Positions 1 to 7,360 of a DNA stretch of 15,677 nucleotides are shown here, piece after piece (position 1 is the first letter of the stretch; each line of letters opens with the position of its first letter). Below the pieces are notes generated by a model. It searched no databases and was not told the origin of the DNA. It saw nothing but the letters and a program-made list of their open reading frames with translations. The position numbers and the translations under genes are program-made. The DNA is from Agrocybe praecox (Eukaryota; Basidiomycota; Agaricomycetes; Agaricales; Agrocybaceae), in assembly GCA_964017145.1 (NCBI GenBank), contig CAXHKQ010000222.1, forward strand, positions 1-15,677. Reading direction: 5' to 3'.

Positions 1-290
1 GCCATATTGAATAAGAACGCCCCCACCAAATCCGCTCGCATAGAACACGAGAAAAGCAGAACGAAGTCTTCGACGTTTCCCTCCCTGCTTATCGCAGAGC
101 GCAGGTGTGAATCGGTGTGCGTGTGTGTTGTTTGTGCACAGCTGTTTTATCACACACGACGACACGATCGACCGAACGAGCAGTTGCAGCATTTTTGTGC
201 GCAGCAGAGTCGCCGCGTCGAAGCCGCTACCCATCGTGATTCAACTCGCAGTTTTCCAGACAAGCAACACACCGATTTCCAGGCCAGATT
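1..290 (+). promoter_or_regulatory. 5' leader and probable proximal promoter of the UBE2J2-type E2 gene
   Basis: The stretch lies directly upstream of the E2 start codon. It contains no ATG on the plus strand, so a scanning ribosome starting anywhere here would first meet the ATG at 291. It is moderately GC-rich, with short GTGT runs around 117-135. No TATA box is obvious, and the transcription start cannot be fixed from sequence alone. How much is promoter and how much is transcribed leader is therefore unresolved. Confidence 0.5.
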
Positions 291-428
291 ATGAGTCGCC
301 GCAAGAATATGGGCACTGCAATTCCGCGGCTGCAGCAGGACTATCTGAACCTGAACCGCGATCCGGTGCCGTACATCCGGGCGGAGCCGCTGCCCGACGA
401 CATGCTGGAGTGGCACTACGTGATTAAG
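291..428 (+). CDS. UBE2J2: UBE2J2-like ubiquitin-conjugating enzyme E2, coding exon 1
   Basis: This exon encodes the first 46 residues of an E2 of the Ubc6/UBE2J2 class. Members of the class are tail-anchored ER enzymes that take ubiquitin from E1 and pass it to ER-associated degradation ligases. The peptide has the family's N-terminal helix (RLQQDYLNLNRDPVPYI) followed by AEPLPDD and LEWHYVIK, which closely match the animal J2 pattern. The ATG at 291 has A at -3 and no upstream ATG competes with it. The exon ends with AAG|GTATGAG, a good donor in phase 0, and exon 2 at 5128 continues the E2 fold directly with GPENTPY. The family assignment is from recalled homology and is strong; the ortholog name is inferred. 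Confidence 0.93.
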
Positions 429-1063
429 GTATGAGGGACAAGAACATCGATGAAACCAGCAACGTTGATCCTAGAGTTTTGTAGCAATCGAGTTGGTTTT
501 TTTTTCTATTGTCTAGGCTCAACATTCGGAAATCATGGAATAAAGTTGAAATTAAAATTATTAATATTGGCAATAGCTGTGTCAAAATGTTGTGTCACAA
601 TAGATTTTCATATTTTTGCGGCTTTTCGGATAGAAACCCCCGTATACCCCCCCTTTTCAAGATGCAATTAAAGATGATTTTTTTAGACAGGCTCTAACTT
701 TTATTTTATGGTAACTTGAAAACAAATAATTTCACTCACATAAAAGAGTCAATATTTCCCAGATAAAAATATTTTCAAGATTCTGTCTTGCCCAATCGAT
801 AGAGAAACTCAAAATCTATGAATAAAACGTTTGACACTTTTTATTTGGTTATTGCATAATAACAACGAACATCTAGTTTTGTTGGCCTGACAGTGAAACG
901 TTCTTTTTGGATGTTGTCTTGTTTAAGGCCAGTCTTTTGATAATTACGTTGATCACACATATAAAACTCAGCAGAGCTATTGAGAGAAGATGGTTCTTTC
1001 TCATACAAAAAGATTTTATTTGGAGCACCCAGTTCTGAGCAAACCTAACACTATCACCCACTG
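429..1063. other. Intronic AT-rich sequence, no gene seen
   Basis: The short open frames here show no recognisable domain or codon bias. The text at about 690-715 (GCTCTAACTTTTATTTTAT) resembles a piece of the non-coding flank of the mariner at about 3552-3572, but it is too short to call a remnant. No RNA gene or clear repeat boundary is visible. Confidence 0.5.
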
Positions 1064-1094
1064 TAACAGTAGGGCTGGAAAATTCGTATCGTTA

Positions 1095-1865
1095 TATCAA
1101 AAACATACAACTTGTCTATGTCCTTCGTATAGACCGATCTTTTTTAGCCTCAAAGTATACCCTTTTCGGCAATAACTCTTACATCGGAGATCGGAGCTAA
1201 ATCTCTTCCCAACGAGCATTCTTCAGAGTTCTTCAGGTTAAGGTTCAAATCCGGGTAATACCGCAGATGGGGCCGCACCTCATAGTCCTTTCATTAATTG
1301 TGGCCATCGTTTTTAGCTACTTGTAAAACGGCGTATTGTCTTGGTGCAACAACACATTTTTCCCACGCCATGTGGAGCGTATCTTTCATATTTTCGAATT
1401 AAGGCGCTCCAAAAATGTAATTTAATGTCTATGATTGTTGTCTTTTCCTTTTCAAGTAGCCGATGAAGGATACTCCTTATGAGTCTCAAAATACAGACTC
1501 CATCCGACTGTAGCGTTTATTATTGCACTTTGGAGAGGCTTCATAGCTCCCTGTTCAATCAGATGACAACCGATTGGACTCCAGAATGTTGTGTTGGTGT
1601 CATTCTGCATCAGTTGTCACAAATTTGTCAAAAATAGTTAAATCGCGTTCGATTAGCCCAAAACAATGCTCCAAAATAACAAATCGTTTTTATTCTTGTA
1701 AATTTTGAGTTCGCGCGGCAGACATTTTTCGAAGAGCTTTCTCATGCTCAAGAACAAATCTCAGAAATGTAATTTTTTTCTACAGTATCAGCAACCTGCA
1801 TTTACCGCGCTTTTATGTCTTACGAAATTATTTTGTCAATTTTCCATGTTTTCGTCGGTAACTGT
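1095..1865 (-). pseudogene. Degraded mariner transposase (DD34D type)
   Basis: Reading the minus strand through several stops and frameshifts gives a recognisable mariner transposase. In order from about 1865 down it shows VADTVEKNYISEICS (DNA-binding half, linker to the second helix-turn-helix), KMSARELK, then KFVTTDAEW at about 1601-1630, which matches the FVTxDETW block with the first catalytic Asp. ESVF*DS follows, then LHQDN at 1335-1349 (second catalytic Asp), and HLRYYPDL at 1246-1263, the usual PYSPDL block. The gap between LHQD and PDL is about 30 codons with one base out of frame, as in DD34D mariners. C-terminal traces (RVIAEK, VYTKDIDKLY) run to about 1095. It is a non-functional relic, far more decayed than the mariner at 2396-3708. 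Confidence 0.8.
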
Positions 1866-1877
1866 ATCAATCGAGCG

Positions 1878-2100
1878 AGCCGTATAGCAAAGTGGTAACA
1901 CAGTGCGACTACGGTGCGGGAGGTCCAGGGTTCGAAACCAGCCGAAGCACATTCACATCGCATGGCTTTGATTGAGCTTTGAACTTTGGACGTTCGGTAG
2001 GAGCTTCTCTCCCTTGCGAAAGCGAATCAGTATGATTAAAATAGAGGCTAGCTATACACATACACTTGAAATTGCGATTCGACACCTGCGTTAACACCTT
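1878..2100 (+). repeat. tRNA-derived SINE-like sequence
   Basis: The head carries both internal RNA polymerase III promoter elements of a tRNA gene. An A-box-like TAGCAAAGTGG is at 1885-1895 and a perfect B box GGTTCGAAACC is at 1929-1939, with 33 bp between them. The tRNA cloverleaf is not convincingly closed: no matching acceptor stem is seen, so this is not called as a functional tRNA. The tail end is uncertain and 2100 is a guess. It interrupts the N-terminal coding part of the older mariner transposase, which suggests it inserted there. Confidence 0.55.
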
Positions 2101-2393
2101 GTCTAACGCATATAATGTGAAACTCGATATGGGTCACAAACAATCACGCAGCAATAAACGCTCTGCCATAGCAAAGCTGTCGTGTACAAAGGGAGCATAG
2201 CATAGTGAGCCCAGTACGGCGGCTTGGTGCTCGTGTCCACTTAAGTGGCCGGTATGGAATTTTGGAATTTTTCGGCTTGGGCGAAACAAGGACATAAAAG
2301 AAGCCGATACCCATTTCTTCGCAATGACAAAGTTGCTTCAACCAAATTAAAATATCTAACGAACCAAAAGTGCTATCGATGTCATATTTTGTA
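2101..2393. other. Intronic sequence between the SINE-like piece and the complete mariner, no gene seen
   Basis: This may be leftover 5' sequence of the older mariner, because it lies between its inferred halves. However, I could not match it to a transposase N-terminus. Open frames on both strands lack recognisable motifs. Confidence 0.4.
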
Positions 2394-2395
2394 TA

Positions 2396-2421
2396 CAGGG
2401 TCCGGCACTCGATGTGATATA
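2396..2421 (+). repeat. Left terminal inverted repeat of the complete mariner
   Basis: This 26-bp repeat begins CAGGGTCC and is identical to the reverse complement of 3683-3708. TA precedes it at 2394-2395. Identity stops at 2422, which defines the inner edge. Confidence 0.95.
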
Positions 2422-2513
2422 TGTTCAACAGGCTGTAACTTTGGTTTGGTTAGAGATTTTCATTCAATTTAAAATATAAAATGTGTGAAAATGTTTAAAT
2501 ATTCAGAAAAATT

Positions 2514-3548
2514 TTACTTCGTCTCGATATGACCACCTTTCGCCTTGACTATGGCCCTTAAACGGTTGTAAAACGAATCACACGCTGACCGCAAGTAGCA
2601 TTGGGGTATTTTGGCCCACTCACGAACAATGGCTGCTTCCAGCGACTCGAGACTGCTGTGTTTTACAGCTCGGACCTTCTGCTCTAACATGCACCAGACA
2701 GAAAAATCAATCGGGTTCGCGTCTGGTCAATTCGATAGCCATTGAGTAGCAGAAATGAAGTTCGGAACGTTGTTTTGCAACCATTCTTGGTTGATGCGAG
2801 CTTTGTGTGACGGTGCTGAGTCTTGCTGGAAGGTCCATGGTTTACCACCGAAGTGTTTTGCTGCCCATGGCTTCAGAGCACTCTCTTAAACTTTTTCTCG
2901 ATAGAATGCAGTATTGACCTTGGCGCCAGGCTCTATAAACACAATTTTTTAGCGTCCATCAGCAGTTACAGCGGCCCAAACCTAGACCTGCGGTGGGTGA
3001 TGCTTCCTCGTCGCTAAACTTAGACTCAAATAATCGCAGGAGCGTTCGGCCAAGTAAACGCGATCATTTTGGGAGTTGACAAACTACTCAATCGTGAACA
3101 TCTTCTTGTCAGAAAAAGACGATAGCAGGAAGTTCGCCATCGGCGGCCATGCGAAGCAACTACTTCGAACTATCGAGCCTAACTTTCTTTTGGCTCGAAC
3201 TAAGATCGTGAGCTTTCTGATCTTGTACGGCTTGACCTTCAGCTCATTTTTGAGTATTTTTCGAAAACTTCGGTCCGAGATCTTCAGCTCCGTGGCCAAT
3301 CGATTCGCACTCTGTCGAGGATTCCGTTGGATGCGTTTCTTCACTCTTAGGACCATCTCCGGAGCGGTTGCCCTTTTCTTATGGCCACCTCCATGGCGTT
3401 TCGCACAGCTTCCAGTACCGTTATATCGATTAATGATGCGATACACCAACAGTCGACCCACACCTTGGCCACAGAGCTTATGAAAAATCTGAGCTGGTGT
3501 GTTTCACGCTAGTTGTAATCCAATTACACTGTTGTATTTGTCTTCCAT
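2514..3548 (-). pseudogene. Mariner/Tc1-superfamily transposase, DD37D, inactivated by stop codons
   Basis: A single frame of 344 codons runs from ATG at 3546-3548 to the stop at 2514-2516. This is close to the normal family length and I found no frameshift. Six in-frame stops break it, at 3504-3506, 3084-3086, 2982-2984, 2949-2951, 2886-2888 and 2727-2729. The N-terminal half shows a helix-turn-helix (SANRLATELKISDRSFRKIL) after a basic region. The catalytic triad is preserved: D147 (FSDKK), D243 (FQQDSAP) and D281 (NPID). There are 95 and 37 residues between them, so the spacing is DD37D, the maT-like pattern, not DD34D. It would have cut and pasted the element at TA sites but cannot make full-length protein. 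Subfamily placement rests on spacing alone. Confidence 0.88.
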
Positions 3549-3682
3549 TGCCTCTAACTTTTGATTTTATCAAAGTTGGGAAAAATGCTTTCGCAGGCCT
3601 ATGAACAATGCTTGGAACTGTCATTTTGCAAAATTGCAGATCGCTGCGACAACTACGCCTGCTATGAGAGTTGAATGAAATT

Positions 3683-3708
3683 TATATCACATCGAGTGCC
3701 GGACCCTG
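3683..3708 (-). repeat. Right terminal inverted repeat of the complete mariner
   Basis: This is the exact reverse complement of the left repeat at 2396-2421. It ends GGACCCTG and is followed by TA at 3709-3710. Confidence 0.95.
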
Positions 3709-3808
3709 TATTGTCCTTTAATAGAACAATGTGGATTATTTACAAACATTTTTATCAAAAATATGTTTCCTACTACTAAACGATACGAATTTACCAGCCT
3801 TACTGTTA

Positions 3809-4391
3809 AGTTGATTAATAACCAACATAAACAACCATTTTGTCCGGTGAAAGCCTTAGTTAGTAGTGTTATTATGATTTTTAGTATCTGTATGTCCGGT
3901 TTTATTTTTTCATTTTTTCTGACGCCAAAGTCCAAGCAATAATCAAGCGGAAGTGCCAGAATTGCACTACACTTTTACGAAAAAAAACTTGCTATTGTTT
4001 TTTTTTATATAGCTCGTGTATTGACAATTTTACATAGCAAAAATGTTCGGCAGTTACGGGGCAAGTTTTGCCTCGGCAATTTTAGGCCTTTAAAATGAAG
4101 ATATTCGACTAAATTTTGGATATTGTGTGCATTTCATAGGATATCTCCTTCCAATATAGATTCGGTTCCGATAGGACCTTGAACACAAAAGTTATATCCC
4201 TATATGTGTTTTTGGTGTGTTAGCTTTGACAAATCATCTCCCATTAATGTGCTAGGAATCACAAACGCTTGATGTAAAAATAATCTAATGATGGGCTTCG
4301 AAGCGAAATTTACCTGTAAACCCGAATCTGTTTTTGTATCACTGTTTATTTGAACATCCAAGAGGGAACCGAGGTTTATCTCTAACGAATA
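3809..4391. other. Intronic AT-rich sequence with one isolated MITE-like motif
   Basis: No gene was found. A motif ACGGGGCAAGTTTTGCCTC at 4056-4074 matches the terminal motif of the MITE-like element that starts at 4392. This may be a fragment of a second copy. The rest has no visible structure apart from homopolymer A/T runs. Confidence 0.45.
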
Positions 4392-4840
4392 CAGGGTGGG
4401 GCAAGTTTTGCCTGTCCTCTTTATGTTGTATCCATAAGACTTTTATGTAAAAAATATCATTAAAAAATGTTTATACAATGTTTATAACGCAGTCCAATCA
4501 TGTTATCTGGGAAAGACCTCAGAGAGATATACATTTGTTGTGTTATGTTTGAATGAGCATAAAATAAACTAATATGTTATTTTTCGACTACGAATTTTAT
4601 AGTTTTGGACACAATCGACTGGAGGCAAAACTTAATTCCCCCCAAATCGTAAAAAAACATGCTCTCGGTTTTTGGAGTATAGCTTGAAGCACAGACCCGA
4701 TACAGGGCAATAATGTTTAGCAAAAATATAGCCAGATAAATGGACAATTTATTTAATTTTACCATTTCGGAATTGATTCAAAATTACAGACGTGGGACAT
4801 CGTCAAACTTTTTAGGCAAAACTTGCCCAACCTTACCCTA
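4392..4840. mobile_element. MITE-like element with GGGGCAAGTTTTGCC inverted ends
   Basis: The left end CAGGGTGGGGCAAGTTTTGC (4392-4411) is mirrored by the right end at 4814-4840, which reads inward TAGGGTAAGGTTGGGCAAGT then TTTGCCT. The pair matches over GGGCAAGTTTTGCCT and the outer AGGGT, with a few extra bases on the right. The element is about 450 bp, AT-rich and without a coding frame, typical of a non-autonomous inverted-repeat transposon. TA precedes the left end at 4390-4391; the right flank (CTATT) gives only an offset TA, so the target duplication is not clean. A related motif, GGAGGCAAAACTTAATTCCC, lies inside at 4621-4640. Confidence 0.6.
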
Positions 4841-5127
4841 CTATTTAATTCGACGATTTAATCCGAATTAAATAATTCAAATCGAAATGAATGGATTAAT
4901 ATAATTTGGAGATAAGCGAATGTTACAAGTTTCAATCAATTAATGAATATCGAGAGCATTCTATAAAAACAGTTTTTACTGACATGAATACAACGTCATG
5001 GGATTAAATTTCTCGTTTCAACGCACTCTATTCTATTCCCATCGCGCATTTTGATTCCAACCAACCTGCTAACCACCCACAATAACCGGATCCCTCTCCC
5101 CCATCCTCCCCTCCATCCATCCGCCAG
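4841..5127 (+). other. 3' end of intron 1 with branch point and polypyrimidine tract
   Basis: AT-rich sequence gives way to a C/T-rich tract from about 5074. A CTAAC-type branch point sits at 5067-5073 and the AG acceptor at 5126-5127. No gene was seen. Confidence 0.7.
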
Positions 5128-5571
5128 GGCCCCGAGAACACGCCCTACTTCGGTGGCTACTACCACGGCTCGCTCCTGTTCACCCAGCAGTACCCCTTCA
5201 AGCCGCCCTCCATCTACATGGCCACGCCGAACGGCCGCTTCGAAACCAATCGGCGGCTCTGCCTCAGCATCAGCGACTACCATCCGGACGAGTGGAATCC
5301 GTCGTGGTGCGTCAGCTCCATTCTGACCGGTCTGCTCAGCTTCATGCTGGAGTCGTCGTCGGCGCTGGGCACGATCGAGACGTCGCAGCGCCAGAAGCTG
5401 CAGCTGGCGCGCCAGTCGCTGGCGTGGAACGTCAAGCGCGACCAGTTCCGCGAGCTATTCCCCGACCTGACCGAGGAGATCGAGGCGGAGCTGGCGCTGC
5501 AGGCGCGCCAGCAGGCCGCCGAGCGGCTGCGACGGGCCGAAGAGAGTGGCGCCGCCGATGGTGCGGTGAAG
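5128..5571 (+). CDS. UBE2J2: UBE2J2-like E2, coding exon 2 (catalytic core)
   Basis: This exon of 148 codons starts and ends in phase 0. It carries most of the UBC fold: GPENTPYFGGYYHG, FPFKPPSIYM-type text (YPFKPPSIYM), then TPNGRF where most E2s have HPN. That substitution is characteristic of the Ubc6/J class. The catalytic cysteine is in RRLCLSI, residue 91 counted from the exon 1 start. DYHPDEWNPSWCVSSIL and GTIETS follow, then a charged, Ala/Glu/Arg-rich helix (ELALQARQQAAERLRRAEE) that leads into the linker. The exon stops at AAG|GTGAGT. The C-terminal linker and hydrophobic tail anchor expected of J2 (the human protein is about 259 residues) are absent, so this is a partial gene of 194 residues. 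The core needed for ubiquitin loading is complete. Confidence 0.95.
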
Positions 5572-6546
5572 GTGAGTTCGGGAGCAGGCGTATACTGTTT
5601 AGGGAGAACATGTTTTCGTTTTGGTCTTAATATTTTTTGTTTCCCTCGAATAATTTTCGAAATTAAGGTAAGAAAAATGCTTCAGAGTTCATCGTTAATT
5701 TACGTGAATTAATTAAAACAATTTCAAGTATCTAAAGCAGTTGAATAAGGGTGCTTGCGCTCGTATCCCAGCTACATGAATAATAAGACTATAATAATAA
5801 TAAAGTGACAGTGTATTTGGTTCATGCAAAAAACAGGTTTGAAGTCCAAACATGTTTTAGGAACACCGGTTAGGAAAATTCAATCGATGTTACCAGGTAT
5901 TGTTTTCTGTTTGGAATTTGTATACACTGGGTAAAAAAGTTTCCGGGCAGTCGTTTTTAACTTTTATTAAACGATTTTTCGCATTCCTGTTCATTCTCCA
6001 CCCATACAAATGAATTTAGAGTTTTGTGTGCGATTAAGGTTATATTGTGGACACTCGAAGACCCGAAAGATTGAGTGGAAAAATCCTGACAACGATTCTT
6101 GTAATTTGTTCTGGTGATGAGATTTTGTGCGGTACTCTATTACTTATTACCTTTCATTTGAGTATACATATGTACATTGTCCTATGTCACTCCAGTGAAG
6201 AACCAAATACGATATCATCTTCCATACAAAAAACCCGTTTTTCGTGCGACCGCTGGAGCCCAAACATGTCTTGAGAAATTGTTATCTGTGGTCTGCCCTA
6301 GCCGAAATTAAATTTGGCAATTTTGTTAACTATTATGTACGCGCAGTGGACGCCTTAATTTTCGGAATTCTGAAAGGATAAAACCTGGAGATTCCTGATA
6401 CTCTGAGGTTATATGAGAAATATATGTACCTACCGTGCATACGTTTTTGGGCATGCGAGAGCTCTTTGCGGAGCCATAATCAATTAATTGGGCTATGAAT
6501 TGTGGTCACATTGTGGTCACTGTTTTTTATTTCCCAAATGAAAATG
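5572..6546. other. Non-coding sequence after exon 2, presumed start of intron 2
   Basis: It begins with a strong donor (GTGAGT). Reading through would add about 47 residues that do not resemble a J2 tail before a stop at about 5710. An ATA/AAT-rich run lies at 5778-5803. Two short stretches resemble each other: 5834-5876 and 6220-6284 share CAT-CAAAAAAC and CCAAACATGT-TT-G-AA patterns. I found no exon for the J2 membrane anchor and no UBC9 exon on the minus strand here. Confidence 0.6.
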
Positions 6547-6720
6547 GTAGCTCCAGGAAAAGAATGAGGCAGTATAATTCGAGAAAATAAAGCATTTTGC
6601 AAGGTATCGCGTCGAAAACTTTTTGAAGGTCATCAATATGTTGTAGGAGCACTAATTTGAGGCTATCGAGCTAAAATTAAACTATCTAGAGGAGAACAAA
6701 AAAAATCAGTCCATGTAGTA
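6547..6720 (+). repeat. Direct repeat copy A, left flank of the BEL element
   Basis: This 174-bp stretch runs from GTAGCTCCAGG to CCATGTAGTA. It aligns along its whole length with 13806-14022 in the same orientation, at roughly 80-85% by eye. Well-conserved blocks include AGAATGAGGCAG, GCATTTTGCAAGG and TTTGAGGCTATCGAGCTAAA. Its right edge is within one base of the BEL 5' LTR. It has no coding capacity. Confidence 0.8.
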
Positions 6721-6783
6721 CTGTTGCCAACTGATTGGGCGCATCTGTACTTTAACGATAATGGGTGAATGAGACAGAATGAT

Positions 6784-6877
6784 TGCGAGCAGAAACTCAT
6801 GGCTTGCTAGGGCTAGCGCGTCTGCTGTGTTGCGAGCAGAAACTCATGGCTTGCTAGGGCTAGCGCGTCTGCTGTGT
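6784..6877 (+). repeat. Two 47-bp tandem repeats in U3 of the 5' LTR
   Basis: The units 6784-6830 and 6831-6877 are identical, from TGCGAGCAGAAACTC to TCTGCTGTGT. Each contains the inverted sequence GCTAGGGCTAGC. They lie just upstream of the TATA box, so they are placed like a duplicated enhancer; that role is inferred. Confidence 0.9.
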
Positions 6878-6890
6878 GTGATGTGCGTGA

Positions 6891-6898
6891 TATAAAAG
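6891..6898 (+). promoter_or_regulatory. TATA box of the 5' LTR
   Basis: TATAAAAG sits immediately downstream of the tandem repeats, with an initiator-like TCAATT about 30 bp further on. It would drive the genomic retrotransposon RNA. The same box at 13591-13598 in the 3' LTR could fire outward toward UBC9 in the antisense direction. Confidence 0.75.
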
Positions 6899-7106
6899 AA
6901 GCGCGGTTCTGGCAGAACATGTCAATTCTGCCGGAGCCGCCGAAGAAGAAACAGCCCAAATCAAAGGTGAGAGAATAACACGAAAACAATCTTATAAACA
7001 CACAACTTATACCCGAAAACTATATTGCAGAATTAAACCTCACTTCACTACCCTGAGCGACGTCGTGTGTGTTACAATTCTGGGCCGGCGGCGAGGATTC
7101 GCCACA

Positions 7107-7360
7107 TCTTTAATTCTTTGTGGAGGCGCATACGCGACGCCCTGGGGACAACGAAGTCGCCGCAATCCGAATCGAAGAAAACGTCATCAGTGCCGTCACC
7201 GTACCGCCTACCTTGCCTGGCAACAGCGCTGTCGGCTCGTTCTGAATGCGCAACGGAAAACGGCTGCTGCGCGTCAACGCCTACTAAGGGGTCGTCGACA
7301 AAATCGAATTGCTGTCGGCGTGCCGAGAACCGACTCCGAGGCGCTTCTCACCGCGGCGCG
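7107..7360 (+). other. BEL leader between 5' LTR and first gag ATG
   Basis: No TGG-starting primer-binding site abuts the LTR; the first TGG is at 7121, 14 bases in. One short upstream ORF starts at 7246 (ATG) and ends at 7285-7287, out of frame with gag. The gag frame itself is open from 7037 through this leader without an ATG. A second frame is also open to about 7427. Confidence 0.6.

Larger units (their letters stand above)
2396..3708 (-). mobile_element. Structurally complete mariner/Tc1-superfamily transposon (DD37D type)
   Basis: The element is 1313 bp, the usual mariner size. Its terminal inverted repeats are 26 of 26 bases identical: 2396-2421 and 3683-3708, starting CAGGGTCCGGCACTCG. 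It is flanked by TA dinucleotides at 2394-2395 and 3709-3710, the expected target duplication. A single full-length but stop-ridden transposase frame reads leftward inside it. Perfect ends with an inactivated gene suggest a non-autonomous copy that either jumped recently or kept its ends through selection or gene conversion. It lies in UBE2J2 intron 1, antisense to the host gene. Confidence 0.93.
1064..3808 (-). mobile_element. Old mariner element, decayed and split by later insertions (inferred outer ends)
   Basis: An inverted pair of about 28 bp with two mismatches marks the likely ends. The left end reads inward from 1064 as TAACAGTAGGGCTGG and continues AAAATTCGTATCG. The right end is the reverse complement at 3781-3808, with TAACAGTAAGGCTGG read inward. 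Both outer edges are TA, as expected for mariner target duplication. A degraded mariner transposase reads leftward inside the left part. Removing the complete mariner at 2396-3708 plus one TA leaves about 1430 bp, which fits a mariner of about 1.3 kb plus a SINE-like insert. The N-terminal part of the transposase could not be located, so the outer boundary is inferred. Confidence 0.55.
429..5127 (+). other. UBE2J2: Intron 1 of the UBE2J2-like gene
   Basis: The donor is GTATGA at 429. The acceptor is a pyrimidine-rich stretch (CCCTCTCCCCC to CCGCCAG) ending at 5127, with a candidate branch point TGCTAAC at 5067-5073. The two exons join in phase 0 and give a continuous E2 domain. The intron is AT-rich and built largely from transposon remains, listed separately. 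I found no host coding exon inside it on either strand. Confidence 0.9.
6722..7106 (+). repeat. 5' LTR of the BEL element
   Basis: 385 bp, TG...CA bounded. U3 holds two 47-bp tandem repeats. TATAAAAG at 6891-6898 is followed 33 bp after its first base by a TCAATT initiator-like site at 6922-6927, putting the likely start of R near 6924. A variant poly(A) signal ATTAAA at 7032-7037 followed by a GT-rich stretch (7062-7072) would end R near 7050-7060. It matches the 3' LTR except for one extra G in each of two places (second tandem repeat; CCGGAG versus CCGAG). Confidence 0.95.

Noticed and set aside
1885..1939. Functional tRNA gene
   Set aside because: The A and B boxes are present, but no acceptor stem or convincing anticodon arm could be paired. 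A SINE head fits better.
4577..4765. Minus-strand 62-codon frame with a hydrophobic start
   Set aside because: It lies inside the MITE-like element, is AT-driven, and has no family resemblance.
5572..5712. Read-through extension of UBE2J2 exon 2 to a stop near 5710
   Set aside because: A strong GTGAGT donor ends the exon. The extra residues lack the J2 linker and tail anchor, and composition shifts to AT-rich at once.
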